64,000 nt of DNA from Planctomyces sp. (GTDB lineage: Bacteria; Planctomycetota; Planctomycetia; Planctomycetales; Planctomycetaceae), in the NCBI GenBank assembly GCA_016795105.1, contig JAEUIH010000013.1:1-64000 (forward strand), read 5' to 3'. The notes beneath the pieces were generated by a model that was given only the letters and a program-made list of their open reading frames with translations, was not told the DNA's origin and did no database searches. The translations under genes were made by a program, and so were the position numbers. Below, in pieces: positions 54,186-63,412 of the stretch; positions within the stretch are counted from its first letter, which is position 1, and each line of letters opens with the position of its first letter.

Positions 54186-54845
54186 CTAAGTCGTTCTGAA
54201 CAACCACCAGCAGAGCGTAATCACGAGGGCTAATGAGCAGACAGTGCAGGTTGCGATGCTCGCTCGATACGCTCCCTGGCCGGAAACTGGCTCGGAATCA
54301 CCATCCAGGGGCTCCCCCTGAAGAGGGGTCGCTGGAACATTCTGAATCTGTCGCTGCAGCTGGCTTGCCCAGTGCCTGCGAGCTTCGGCGGGGTCGGACT
54401 TTCCTCCCGGCAGACCCTGACCGAGCTCATGCCGGAATGCACCCTCCAGATCACCGACGAATCCGAGCACGACAGCCAGATAAAACAGCTCGGCTGTAGC
54501 CGGACTTCCGGTAGGAATGACCTGTTCAGCTTCAACGTAGAACTTCCAGGCTCGATTTCGTTCTTCAAAATAATCATGTTCGAGGACATAATTCTGCCAG
54601 TCCGGTATCTGAGCAGTTAAGACCTCATCCGCCCAGTAGATCAGCATCCTCTTCAGCGATTGCCACTCACCGGCGGACAGGCTGACTGCCCCCGATGTCA
54701 CTTTGTGCTCAATCGCCTGCAGGTCCATCTTCAGACGTCGCTGCAGATCTTCGAGTTGCGCCATTTCAGAACTCCTGTTCTGATTGACGATCGTGAGAAC
54801 CTTCAGGAAGAATGGTTCAGCGAGGCTGACGACAGAATTGGCCAT
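54186..54845 (-). CDS. tssL: TssL/DotU family type VI secretion membrane protein
   Basis: 219 residues. LAEPFFLKVLTI near the start, YWADEVLTAQIPDWQ around residues 70-85, FFEERNRAWKFY-like residues and ELFYLAVVLGFVGDLEG are the DotU/TssL cytoplasmic-domain pattern. One C-terminal helix (ATCTVCSLALVITLCWWLF) anchors it. TssL joins TssM and TssJ in the T6SS membrane complex and contacts TssK. There is no peptidoglycan-binding extension. It follows tssK by 83 bases. Confidence 0.9.
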   Translation of the reverse strand: MANSVVSLAEPFFLKVLTIVNQNRSSEMAQLEDLQRRLKMDLQAIEHKVTSGAVSLSAGEWQSLKRMLIYWADEVLTAQIPDWQNYVLEHDYFEERNRAWKFYVEAEQVIPTGSPATAELFYLAVVLGFVGDLEGAFRHELGQGLPGGKSDPAEARRHWASQLQRQIQNVPATPLQGEPLDGDSEPVSGQGAYRASIATCTVCSLALVITLCWWLFRTT

Positions 54846-54928
54846 GACGAAAAATTCCGGAATTCGATACAGTGTTCAGGTCATTTGAACGAACGCTCGC
54901 CACATTTGACGACGCGATACAGGGGACG

Positions 54929-56347
54929 TCAGGTCGTTGTAGTTCGGATGGCAAACAGAGAAAATGCCAGAGTGACAAAGGCTGCCGCCTCTCGATCTTC
55001 TACATTTGCCACATTGCCTGTACTGGTCTGCTTTTCAACGAGCTGTTCTTTGAATCGAATCCCAAGGTTCAGGGTTCGCTCAACGTTGGACCAGACTTCG
55101 TTCTTGCGGTCCACATGAAAGTAGTGCCAGTTTTGTCTCGGAAACGCCCTCGGAACCTCAGCCGCTCGTACAATCTGAACTCCTCGCCGACCTCTTCGAA
55201 AGATATCATCCACTTCGTCAGAACTGCCGGCTTTCAAGTCCAGTTTGCGCTCTGAAAGGAGCTCCGTCACTCGTGAACTGTTCACGGCTGACTCAACACC
55301 AATATAGAACGCCCAGCTCGGCTCAAGCCACTCCTGCTGCAGTCGGACACTCATCTGCAGTCCCTGCCATGCAAACGGAACTCGCACATAGTCCGAATCC
55401 GCACCAACTTCGATCTCCAGCAGTTTCTTAAGTTCCTGAAAACAATAGGCCAGATTATCGTGATCATAAACAGGTAACTCACTGATCTTTCTGGTACGAC
55501 GAAAAATAGCGAGACTCCCGACGGCTCTACATAGCTCCGTGTAAATCACGAACGGATGAACTCCGCGTGTGAACGGTAGCGGAGCAATACCACCCAGGGC
55601 TGTATTCAGAGAATGCAGATGCAGGATTCGTTCAAAGTCTTCCCGATGACCACTGGCGAAAGAGACACCGCGATCTGTCATTTGCCGGGACAACTGATCT
55701 GCGAGTGCTGACAATCGATCATAAACGGATCGAACGAATGAACTCACCTGAGGCCAGGCCTCCTGACACAGGACAGGAGGAATGTAGTCCGGATCGATCT
55801 GAGGGGGGGCTTCCGCAGTCGTCCCAAGGCGAAGCTGCATAATTGGCAAAGCGTCAAATCCGCGAGCTGCTTCTTCTCCGATCAGAATTCGAGGATTTGC
55901 TCGACGAAGATCAATTTCCTGAGGGTTCCCTGCAGCGTTCTCGTCTTCGATTTCTTCGCGGTGATGCACGTACCGCCTCGGAGGAGTCTCCGACCCATTT
56001 CCGATATTCGACGTCCCTCGACGCAACTCTGAGATCCCAAGATAAATTCGGAGTCGCGATTCTGAATTTTTGAACGCAGTCCTTGGTATCGCTTCCGGAG
56101 AGACATGACAGTCTTCCGGAAATCGCAACTGAGTCCCGTCTGCCAATCGAATGTGACATCGACTTAGAGAGACACGCCAGTTTGAAAGTGCATCCGAATC
56201 GATTTCCAGCTGATGAATCCCGTAATAGGCCGGGGTCGTCCATGATTCAGACCGGCGCAATGCTTCATGATTCAGTCGCTCGATGTACTGAAAATGGTGA
56301 GGACGGAGAAATAACCCTTCGCCCCAGAAAACGGAATGTGAAGACAT
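54929..56347 (-). CDS. tssK: TssK (ImpJ/VasE) type VI secretion baseplate protein
   Basis: 472 residues. VFWGEGLFLRPHHFQYIERLN at the N-terminus is the TssK hallmark. The middle shows PLPFTRGVHPFVIYTELCRAVGSLAIF, the helical domain, and the C-terminal beta-sandwich (WHYFHVDR...W...) that touches the membrane complex. TssK links the T6SS baseplate to TssL/TssM. AAAGG lies upstream of the ATG. tssE, tssF and tssG are not in the window and would be expected beyond 64000 if this is a full T6SS. Confidence 0.95.
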   Translation of the reverse strand: MSSHSVFWGEGLFLRPHHFQYIERLNHEALRRSESWTTPAYYGIHQLEIDSDALSNWRVSLSRCHIRLADGTQLRFPEDCHVSPEAIPRTAFKNSESRLRIYLGISELRRGTSNIGNGSETPPRRYVHHREEIEDENAAGNPQEIDLRRANPRILIGEEAARGFDALPIMQLRLGTTAEAPPQIDPDYIPPVLCQEAWPQVSSFVRSVYDRLSALADQLSRQMTDRGVSFASGHREDFERILHLHSLNTALGGIAPLPFTRGVHPFVIYTELCRAVGSLAIFRRTRKISELPVYDHDNLAYCFQELKKLLEIEVGADSDYVRVPFAWQGLQMSVRLQQEWLEPSWAFYIGVESAVNSSRVTELLSERKLDLKAGSSDEVDDIFRRGRRGVQIVRAAEVPRAFPRQNWHYFHVDRKNEVWSNVERTLNLGIRFKEQLVEKQTSTGNVANVEDREAAAFVTLAFSLFAIRTTTT

Positions 56348-56444
56348 TGAAAGCCTTTTTTCGCTGAATAAACAGTAATATTGGGTCAGCGTCAGAGTAG
56401 GTTACAGGAATGGGGTTGTAAACAGCATCAGCAATGGCGAAAAC

Positions 56445-59400
56445 TCAGGGTGCTCCTCCGTTGCGCTGCACATTGCGAAGATCGGTGAGCACAAGTGGAT
56501 TTTTCAAATGCGTTGATCCCTGATGCCTCGATTCTCTTGATGTAAAGGCGAACTCCAGAGCATTCAGCCTGTCTTCTGTCCACTGACCATCGAATTCCCA
56601 GACGACGTCACCGTTTTCCATACGAGACACCTGCACACCTGCGTCAGCTTTAGGGACGAATGAGCCCGCATTCCCGATCGTGTCTCGCTTGCCCATTTCC
56701 ACTCGAACGTCCACCACCGCATTGGTGTCTGCCTCGGGCTGAGAAGAATCTCGATCCAGCCGAATCTGCAGCCGCCCATCGGGCAAAAGTCTCCACCAGA
56801 TATATGCCGAAGGCAGTTGTTCCGATGCACCCGATTTCCTGGTACTCAACGCCAGACTCCGGCTCTGTGCGACTTTCAATTGCTCCCACGTCAAAACCAG
56901 ATCCGGAGCAGTACGTGACATTTTCCAGAATGAATTGACCTGCACTCCGGTTCTGGGCCATTCCAGAAGCTCAACTTCCCACGCTGGTGCTCCGAGTCCT
57001 TTGATCGGTTTCTCGGCAACCCCCGCGGCGTAACGAAATTGATTCACTTCACTGCCATCCAGTGTCGGCAGATACTCAAATTCGATCTCTGCAGGTCGGC
57101 GTACCGGGCGATCCGGATTGTCATGATCGACCATCAACTGAAGTCGAAGAGTTCTGCTGCCATCTGCCTGTTCTGTCATCACGGGTTGTGTTGTGGCGGC
57201 CAGCACTGTTGGACTATCAACAACTCTCTCAGAGTTTTCAACCACCGACATGGACCTGTGCCGAGGCTGCCTTTGAAATCGGAATCGGGACTTAATCCAG
57301 TCGATTTGCGTCTGCAGCTGATCTCCGGCAGCTACGACAATCGGCCCGAACTGTTCGCTGGTGATCTTTCCGTATTGCAGGGAATACGATGAATTCGGTG
57401 TTAAAGTCGCTTCATAGCGAAAGTCCTTTTCATCCGTCCGCTTTCCATCGACTGTCGTTTCCTGACCGTCAGCGCGAATCACCAGAGTCGGCGGAGCCAG
57501 TTTCTTCTCCAGCTGTTTCAGGATCTCGTCCCGATTTGCGGCATCAATTACCGTACAGTGTTTGCTCAACAACTCTGTCTGGAACGGAGCAGAGATCTTG
57601 TTCCTGATGACTGGGTCGTTGACATCAAACGAAATCAGCAGTATCTGAACGTCGCCACGAGACTGCCTGAGGGCACTTTCAAGTTCATTGATGCGGTTAT
57701 ACTTTTCATACTCCGGATTGCTGCCGGAATCGAGTGCCTCTCCATCTGTCACGGCAACGATGATCCCGGACCTCGACTGAAGGTCATTCCGAATCGCTTC
57801 AATCAGTGAATACACTAACGGAGTGTTTCCAAACGGCTCTGAGCTTTTCAGACAAATGAATGCCTTTTCGAATGTCCGCTTCCCACCTTCATCGAGTGAG
57901 ATCTGGGCAATCAGACCCTGCGAATCCCGGTCCGTCTGATCACTCGTGATGGGTACTGCCGCTGGTTCGGCAATCGCAAAGTCCTTGAAACTCTCGGCAA
58001 ACTTAGTATTCAGTTTTCTCCAGTCCGCGCGGTGACCAAAAACCCTCAGACTCGCTTTCCGCAGCTCACTTTGCTGTTCCAGAATCTCCTGAATGGCTCG
58101 GGCTGCTTCATCGGCTCGTAACTGTCGATCGGCCCCGCTGCTGCCGAGTGCTTCCTTCATACTGCCTGACCAGTCCACGACAAATGCAATTGGTCGCATG
58201 TCCGGAGTTTGAAGTGCGATCTCTGCGTTCGGGGAAGTCGCAGTTCGAGACCAAAGCCAGCTCTTACCTTCACAGGGATCAACCGTCATCGCCGACAGAT
58301 TCAACTGTCGACCTCGGAAGAAGACTCGGGATGAGAAGCCAACGGGACGACAATCACCTCGCAGCAACTCGCCTCCACGAAGCCGAAAGCCAAACTTCTG
58401 CGGAGCATTACCGGAACTCACCGGCATCGCAAGATTTGTAAATGTCCTCTCCTGATGCGAAAGCAGGAGTTCCTTGTGTTCAGGGCTATTCTCTGAGGAA
58501 GCTGGCTGAATCTGCAGTACGGCCGTGCCTCCAAACTGATCCGGGTCGCGGACTACGACACTGACTTCACAGGTTTGTTCTCCCTCGTCAGCAAATCGAA
58601 CAAGCGAATTCGAAAATTTTGAACTCGCTCCCCAATCGCCGCGGGAAGTCAACACGGCATCTCGCAGGACCGCTGGAAGGTCTTTGCACCATTCGTTTGC
58701 CATTTGCCGAAACCAGGGGAGTTGTCCTCCGGTTGTTTCTTCGCCCGCCTGAACGACCCAGCCGGTCTGCATCAAACGGCGGCCCTGTAGCTGACAATAG
58801 TCCTGTCGATGGCGATTGATTACGAGGCGAGTCAGACGATCTGGCTCCGGCTCTGCACAAAACACCATGGCGTCAAACGCCGACAATAGTCTGGCCCGCA
58901 TTTCAGTTGCAGACAGTTCACGTGTCGTTGCCGCCTGATTTCGCAGTGTCTGCTCTACTCGAAGCCGATCGCTCTTCAGGATCACCCGGAGATCAGCACC
59001 AAGCTGCCTTAGCTGCCGACCTGATTCCTCGGGAGTACCGGAAGTGAGGGCCGCCATCGCTCGAGTCAGAAACTCAAATCGCTGCCGGTCTCCTTCCTGA
59101 TGCACCGGGGCCAGTGTGAGGACCTGAACCTGCCATGTGAATTGTGCTCGTCCAAACTTCTGCAGGCAAATGCCCCCAGCGCGACCTTCACCATCCAACC
59201 CTGACACGGCTCCAATGTCTGACGCTTCCTCCGCAATCACGGCATCTGTCTTTCGAATCAACCGGACCAGTGCACGTCGTTGTCCAGCCGTCAAAACTGA
59301 CAGACTCAACAGGTTGCGATACTCGTGATATCTGGAGATTCGATTCTCTGCCGGAACCGGCTTCTCCTGAGTCGGATCGTCTCCGACCGCATCTTTCACC

Positions 59401-61508
59401 AGTAAAGCAATGCCCTCTGTCGCTGAATTTCTGGCCGCCTGCAGTCGCTCGATCCACAACAGAAGTTCCTGATGCTGTTTCTTCAGCTCATCCATTGAGT
59501 GGCCGTCTGCGGGTTCTTCTGAAGAACTCAGTTTTTCATATGCAGCCCAGATTCCTCGAGTTGCGATCAGCTGACGAACGATGCTTCGGTGGACAGCAGG
59601 TCGAGGAGATTCGTTCGGGATACTGGCCAGCACATTCTCTGAAGACAACCAGAATTCATTTAATTTGCTGCCCGTCATGGATAAGTTCTCTGTCAATATT
59701 CTCGACAGAGGTTCGTCGACTGACCCACTGGAAGCACACCACTCAAGATGTCCCGGCAACTCTGCAAGGCTCTCGGTAACACGAGATTCTGCCAGACTGC
59801 GAGTTCTCGCAAGGTCACGAATAATATTCCATTGCAGATCGGTCGAGTCCGCACTTGTAAAATCTTCAGGCTGAATAAAGAACCGATCTTCCATCTCTGA
59901 GGTCCGACGTTCCTGAGTCAGAATTGTGTTTTTAAGGAACTCAGCACTTCCAAAGACAGCAGCGACAGAGCTTTCGGCGTTCGTTCGGCCGTTGATCAGC
60001 TTTATTGTGGAATCCTGTGTCACAGAAGACTGCTGAGAAAACGCGCGCGTCGCTATCGCCTTCTGAAGTACCTCCTCGAACGTCAACAACGGAACATTCG
60101 ATACTCCGGAAGAACTCAGTTCGGCTGACCACATTTGTGATTCTCGCAGCCTCGCCATTGATGGCAGATCCCGGAACACCGAAATCGGCAGTTTCTCATC
60201 AGGAGACAGCTCTTCCGGTGTCCGGCAATATGTACTGGTTGACCGGTCGGCTTCTTTCAGATGACGTTCTGCGTTATCCAGCAAGTGGCGAGTCGCATCG
60301 AAACTGCCAGACAGATACGACGATTCCGCAAGACTCAATCGATCAACAGCTGATGCCCACGAAAACGGACTCCAGCGGTATGCCATTCGCCCGCGAAGTT
60401 CATCTTGCAACTTACAGAGCGACTCAAGTCGAGCCTCCAGCTCTTCATCTTTACCACCTGCAATGATTGCGGGCTCAACGGATGCCGGATTCCTGAGTAC
60501 AATAAAATCCCGGCTATTGTCTTTTGCAGTCAGCTCTTCAATCGAAGGCGCCGTTAATACCGTCTGCAGTCCGGGACCTCGCTTCTTTGTGACCCAGTCT
60601 TCAGTCTGTTGCTTCAGATATTGCAGGTACTCGCTGACTCGTATGCTGCGATCTCCGTCTTTGTCGGCAACTGTGGTCAGGCCCTGTTCAACAAAGTGAG
60701 CGAAAGCTGTTCGTCCACCGCTTCCCATCGACAAAGGCCAGCTGACCTGCTGATCGCTGCAGGCAGTAACAACGACCAGCTTTTCAAGACCGGTCTCCTG
60801 AGGCCATGAAAGGCACTGTTCTGCAGCATTGACTCCCGTTTGCCCGAAACGCAGTGGAAGATGCATCGATGGAGTGTCGATCATCAGCAGAACAGACGAT
60901 CGAGTTCTTTTCTTCAGCAGTGCTGCCAGACCATCCTTCAATCCGTTCAATTGTTCATATTCCCCGGTCGCAAGGTCCGGTGAACAGGGCTGCCCATTGA
61001 GAATCAGAAGGCTGCCTTTGTCTCCGGGTACAAATCCGGTCTGCAGGTACAGAACAACCGTTTCGCCATCTACGTTTCGGAACCCACCCGAAGACGCAAG
61101 TTCATTCAGCGAGGATTCCCAGTCTTCCACCGTCGCCTTCGCAACCTGACGCTGATGACCACCTAACATCTGATTGGCACCTGGCTTCGGAATTGACTCT
61201 GCGTCAGGGGCTTTTGAAATCCCGCCAGTCCAGTTTTCTCGTCCCTGTGTCTGCTGGTCAGAAAGCTCAAACGCAGTCAATACATCTATGTAGGTCACCT
61301 GTCGCACAGGATCCAAAAACAGATAAACGGCTGCGGCGACAAACAATGCCAGACACATCATCGAGAACAGAATTCTGAACCAGGGGCGTTTACCAGATGC
61401 TGCGGTCTCTGCTCGGCGACGAGACTGCTTCCACGCAGGCGATGATTCCGGCTGCGAAGGGCGACGCCCATCGCGGTCTCCTCTCCATTCCTTCCGATTG
61501 TCGGTCAT
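56445..61508 (-). CDS. Giant T6SS-linked membrane protein: degenerate caspase-like domain plus vWFA
   Basis: 1687 residues: a basic cytoplasmic N-terminus, one transmembrane helix (~43-65), then a periplasmic body. Residues ~125-320 have caspase-fold spacing: ETVVLYLQTGFVPGDKGSLL where YFSGHG is expected, SVLLMIDTPSM where LDACHSG is expected, and VVTACSDQ then HFVEQGL with an EF-hand-like loop (282-293). Both catalytic His and Cys are missing, so it is probably inactive. A vWFA domain begins near 1105 with a full MIDAS motif DWSGS (Asp1112) and VAVTDGEA. The rest is helical and beta-rich with no known domain. It follows the TssM-like gene by 96 bases and might supply the periplasmic part that TssM lacks; that is inference. 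Good ribosome site AAGGGG. Confidence 0.75.
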   Translation of the reverse strand: MTDNRKEWRGDRDGRRPSQPESSPAWKQSRRRAETAASGKRPWFRILFSMMCLALFVAAAVYLFLDPVRQVTYIDVLTAFELSDQQTQGRENWTGGISKAPDAESIPKPGANQMLGGHQRQVAKATVEDWESSLNELASSGGFRNVDGETVVLYLQTGFVPGDKGSLLILNGQPCSPDLATGEYEQLNGLKDGLAALLKKRTRSSVLLMIDTPSMHLPLRFGQTGVNAAEQCLSWPQETGLEKLVVVTACSDQQVSWPLSMGSGGRTAFAHFVEQGLTTVADKDGDRSIRVSEYLQYLKQQTEDWVTKKRGPGLQTVLTAPSIEELTAKDNSRDFIVLRNPASVEPAIIAGGKDEELEARLESLCKLQDELRGRMAYRWSPFSWASAVDRLSLAESSYLSGSFDATRHLLDNAERHLKEADRSTSTYCRTPEELSPDEKLPISVFRDLPSMARLRESQMWSAELSSSGVSNVPLLTFEEVLQKAIATRAFSQQSSVTQDSTIKLINGRTNAESSVAAVFGSAEFLKNTILTQERRTSEMEDRFFIQPEDFTSADSTDLQWNIIRDLARTRSLAESRVTESLAELPGHLEWCASSGSVDEPLSRILTENLSMTGSKLNEFWLSSENVLASIPNESPRPAVHRSIVRQLIATRGIWAAYEKLSSSEEPADGHSMDELKKQHQELLLWIERLQAARNSATEGIALLVKDAVGDDPTQEKPVPAENRISRYHEYRNLLSLSVLTAGQRRALVRLIRKTDAVIAEEASDIGAVSGLDGEGRAGGICLQKFGRAQFTWQVQVLTLAPVHQEGDRQRFEFLTRAMAALTSGTPEESGRQLRQLGADLRVILKSDRLRVEQTLRNQAATTRELSATEMRARLLSAFDAMVFCAEPEPDRLTRLVINRHRQDYCQLQGRRLMQTGWVVQAGEETTGGQLPWFRQMANEWCKDLPAVLRDAVLTSRGDWGASSKFSNSLVRFADEGEQTCEVSVVVRDPDQFGGTAVLQIQPASSENSPEHKELLLSHQERTFTNLAMPVSSGNAPQKFGFRLRGGELLRGDCRPVGFSSRVFFRGRQLNLSAMTVDPCEGKSWLWSRTATSPNAEIALQTPDMRPIAFVVDWSGSMKEALGSSGADRQLRADEAARAIQEILEQQSELRKASLRVFGHRADWRKLNTKFAESFKDFAIAEPAAVPITSDQTDRDSQGLIAQISLDEGGKRTFEKAFICLKSSEPFGNTPLVYSLIEAIRNDLQSRSGIIVAVTDGEALDSGSNPEYEKYNRINELESALRQSRGDVQILLISFDVNDPVIRNKISAPFQTELLSKHCTVIDAANRDEILKQLEKKLAPPTLVIRADGQETTVDGKRTDEKDFRYEATLTPNSSYSLQYGKITSEQFGPIVVAAGDQLQTQIDWIKSRFRFQRQPRHRSMSVVENSERVVDSPTVLAATTQPVMTEQADGSRTLRLQLMVDHDNPDRPVRRPAEIEFEYLPTLDGSEVNQFRYAAGVAEKPIKGLGAPAWEVELLEWPRTGVQVNSFWKMSRTAPDLVLTWEQLKVAQSRSLALSTRKSGASEQLPSAYIWWRLLPDGRLQIRLDRDSSQPEADTNAVVDVRVEMGKRDTIGNAGSFVPKADAGVQVSRMENGDVVWEFDGQWTEDRLNALEFAFTSRESRHQGSTHLKNPLVLTDLRNVQRNGGAP

Positions 61509-61604
61509 GTTTTACCCCTTATGATCCCCTGCATTCAGAAGGTGAACACTCTTCGCGTTTGCCATTGAGTTGTTTGGCCTCTTTTGCAAGCTAGTCTCAG
61601 ACGC

Positions 61605-63269
61605 TCAGTTGATCTGCGGTGCGATCTTCTTCCAAAGCAGGATGAGCGTGCCGACCGCTGCCAGTGCAGAAACGAGAAAAAGTCCAACTGTAATCATGCG
61701 GGATCTCTGCATGTTTTTTACGAATTGCGGCGACCACGCAACTTCATTTTGCGAATCCGGAAGCTTGTCCAGCACACCACGGATAAAGCCCTGTTCTGTG
61801 GATGAACGACCAGTCGCCAGGAAGTAGACACCATGCAGTCGAATATTCGGGCGAACAATGCGATACAGCGATTGGCGAAGCAGAATCACCAGACTATCAC
61901 GACGCTGACCCAGCTCGCAGATCATCTGAAACAGCCTTGAATTGTCCCGGTTGTCGATATCATAGGAAAACGCATTGTAGACCCAGCCTCGGAACCAGCG
62001 GAGACCAGCATCCACGACCCATTCCGCATTGCTTTCGCTGACATCCGCCCCGGCCGCAAAGCTGGAACCAGCACGAGACATCCGAAGTCCGGGATGCAGC
62101 CGTTCAGACCGCAGCAAAAACTCTCGAACTCCGGAAACATCGTCAAGCTCCGTGACCATGGCGACAACCGGAAACTGCAGCTGAAGTGCAGAATGGACTG
62201 CGACAAGATCGTCACGTATCGCTGGTGCCAGCTTTCTCGCATTGTCTGCATCGGTCGCCCACGACAGCGGGATTGCCTGCAGCATACCATTGATACCGCA
62301 AAATGGACTTCGAACCTTGCTGATCAGACTGCAGAGAAAACGGACCCTGCGAACTCCGACGAGACTCTCGACTTCATTTACAGGAAGCACACGTTTCTTG
62401 CCATAACCTTTTCCGGCATTCTGGTTTGCTGCTGCAAACGTCTGCATCGCTCGCTTGAGCCCGCCCGGCATCATCGTTCCCAGAAATGTTCGCGAAATCG
62501 GAGTACTTGCATGTGGCGGCGGAGTCTCAACGACGGGGGGAGCTGACTGCATTGTGCCGGTGGCAGATCGAGCTTTCGCCGTTGCTTCTGTCAATTGGCC
62601 TGCCCGAACTGTGCCAGTGGCCGTGGCTGTCTCACCACCACCGCGGCCGGATCGCGAAGACGGTGTCTCAATTTCCGTAGCCACCTTTCCCTGTTGGCAA
62701 CTCGTAACCCCCACTCCTGACATGCACAGATAAATTCCGCTGTCTCGAGCAAACACACGAATCACAGCGGATGTACGAGTCACTGGCGGAGAGATGACTC
62801 TCCATTCACTCTCGCCACCCGTGTCAAATGCAGCATCAAATGCGCTGACCTCCTGCTGCGGCGTCAGGCCATTCACCAGAAATAATGGCAGCTCGTCGAT
62901 GTAGATCCGTTCGCGTTCCAGTGCAGTCAGGATTTCCTTCCAGTCGGCCTCGATGTCCGGAAAGTCAGATTCTTCTTCAATCCCAAGCACAGCGAGAAGA
63001 AACAGAACTGTCCGAATGATGCCATACATCAGCAGAAACAAAATGCTGCACCAGATCTTCTTTGCCCACTCCAGATGCTCGGGCTCACGCGGCAGAAACG
63101 GAACGTGCTCAACAATCCAGTCATTCGCAAAATATAGTCCAACGGCAATCAGCGCAATAAAGACATAGTGAATGATCAGGAATGATCGAGGTGACCCGAT
63201 GGCCGATCGCGGCACGACGCCAAACAACCAGCGACACCAGTCAAGTACCTTATAGAGCACACTCCCCAT
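61605..63269 (-). CDS. Short TssM/IcmF-like T6SS protein lacking the periplasmic half
   Basis: 554 residues. Two N-terminal helices (29-48, 71-95), a cytoplasmic domain and a C-terminal helix (~530-548) reproduce the first half of TssM. The cytoplasmic part keeps the family outline: LPLFLVNG where LPWYLVIGPPGSGKT is usual, RRVRFLCSLISKVRSPFCGINGML, the LRxDL helix, PVVAMVTELDDVSG for the NKxD region, and VREFL. The Walker A Gly/Lys/Thr residues are gone, so nucleotide binding is doubtful. A low-complexity Ser/Thr/Ala/Gly segment (~205-265) is inserted. Normal TssM continues for over 600 residues after the third helix; here the gene stops. Confidence 0.78.
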   Translation of the reverse strand: MGSVLYKVLDWCRWLFGVVPRSAIGSPRSFLIIHYVFIALIAVGLYFANDWIVEHVPFLPREPEHLEWAKKIWCSILFLLMYGIIRTVLFLLAVLGIEEESDFPDIEADWKEILTALERERIYIDELPLFLVNGLTPQQEVSAFDAAFDTGGESEWRVISPPVTRTSAVIRVFARDSGIYLCMSGVGVTSCQQGKVATEIETPSSRSGRGGGETATATGTVRAGQLTEATAKARSATGTMQSAPPVVETPPPHASTPISRTFLGTMMPGGLKRAMQTFAAANQNAGKGYGKKRVLPVNEVESLVGVRRVRFLCSLISKVRSPFCGINGMLQAIPLSWATDADNARKLAPAIRDDLVAVHSALQLQFPVVAMVTELDDVSGVREFLLRSERLHPGLRMSRAGSSFAAGADVSESNAEWVVDAGLRWFRGWVYNAFSYDIDNRDNSRLFQMICELGQRRDSLVILLRQSLYRIVRPNIRLHGVYFLATGRSSTEQGFIRGVLDKLPDSQNEVAWSPQFVKNMQRSRMITVGLFLVSALAAVGTLILLWKKIAPQIN

Positions 63270-63412
63270 AGTTCACCCATTCTATTTTAATCAACCCGAT
63301 ACCGACGCAAGAAGTTCCTGTCGATCCGGTAATTGACTCGATCTTATGTTCTGATTCTCTTCCGTTAAATTCTGACCACCGCTTGCCGCCAGTACAATCG
63401 GCCCGCTAACGC

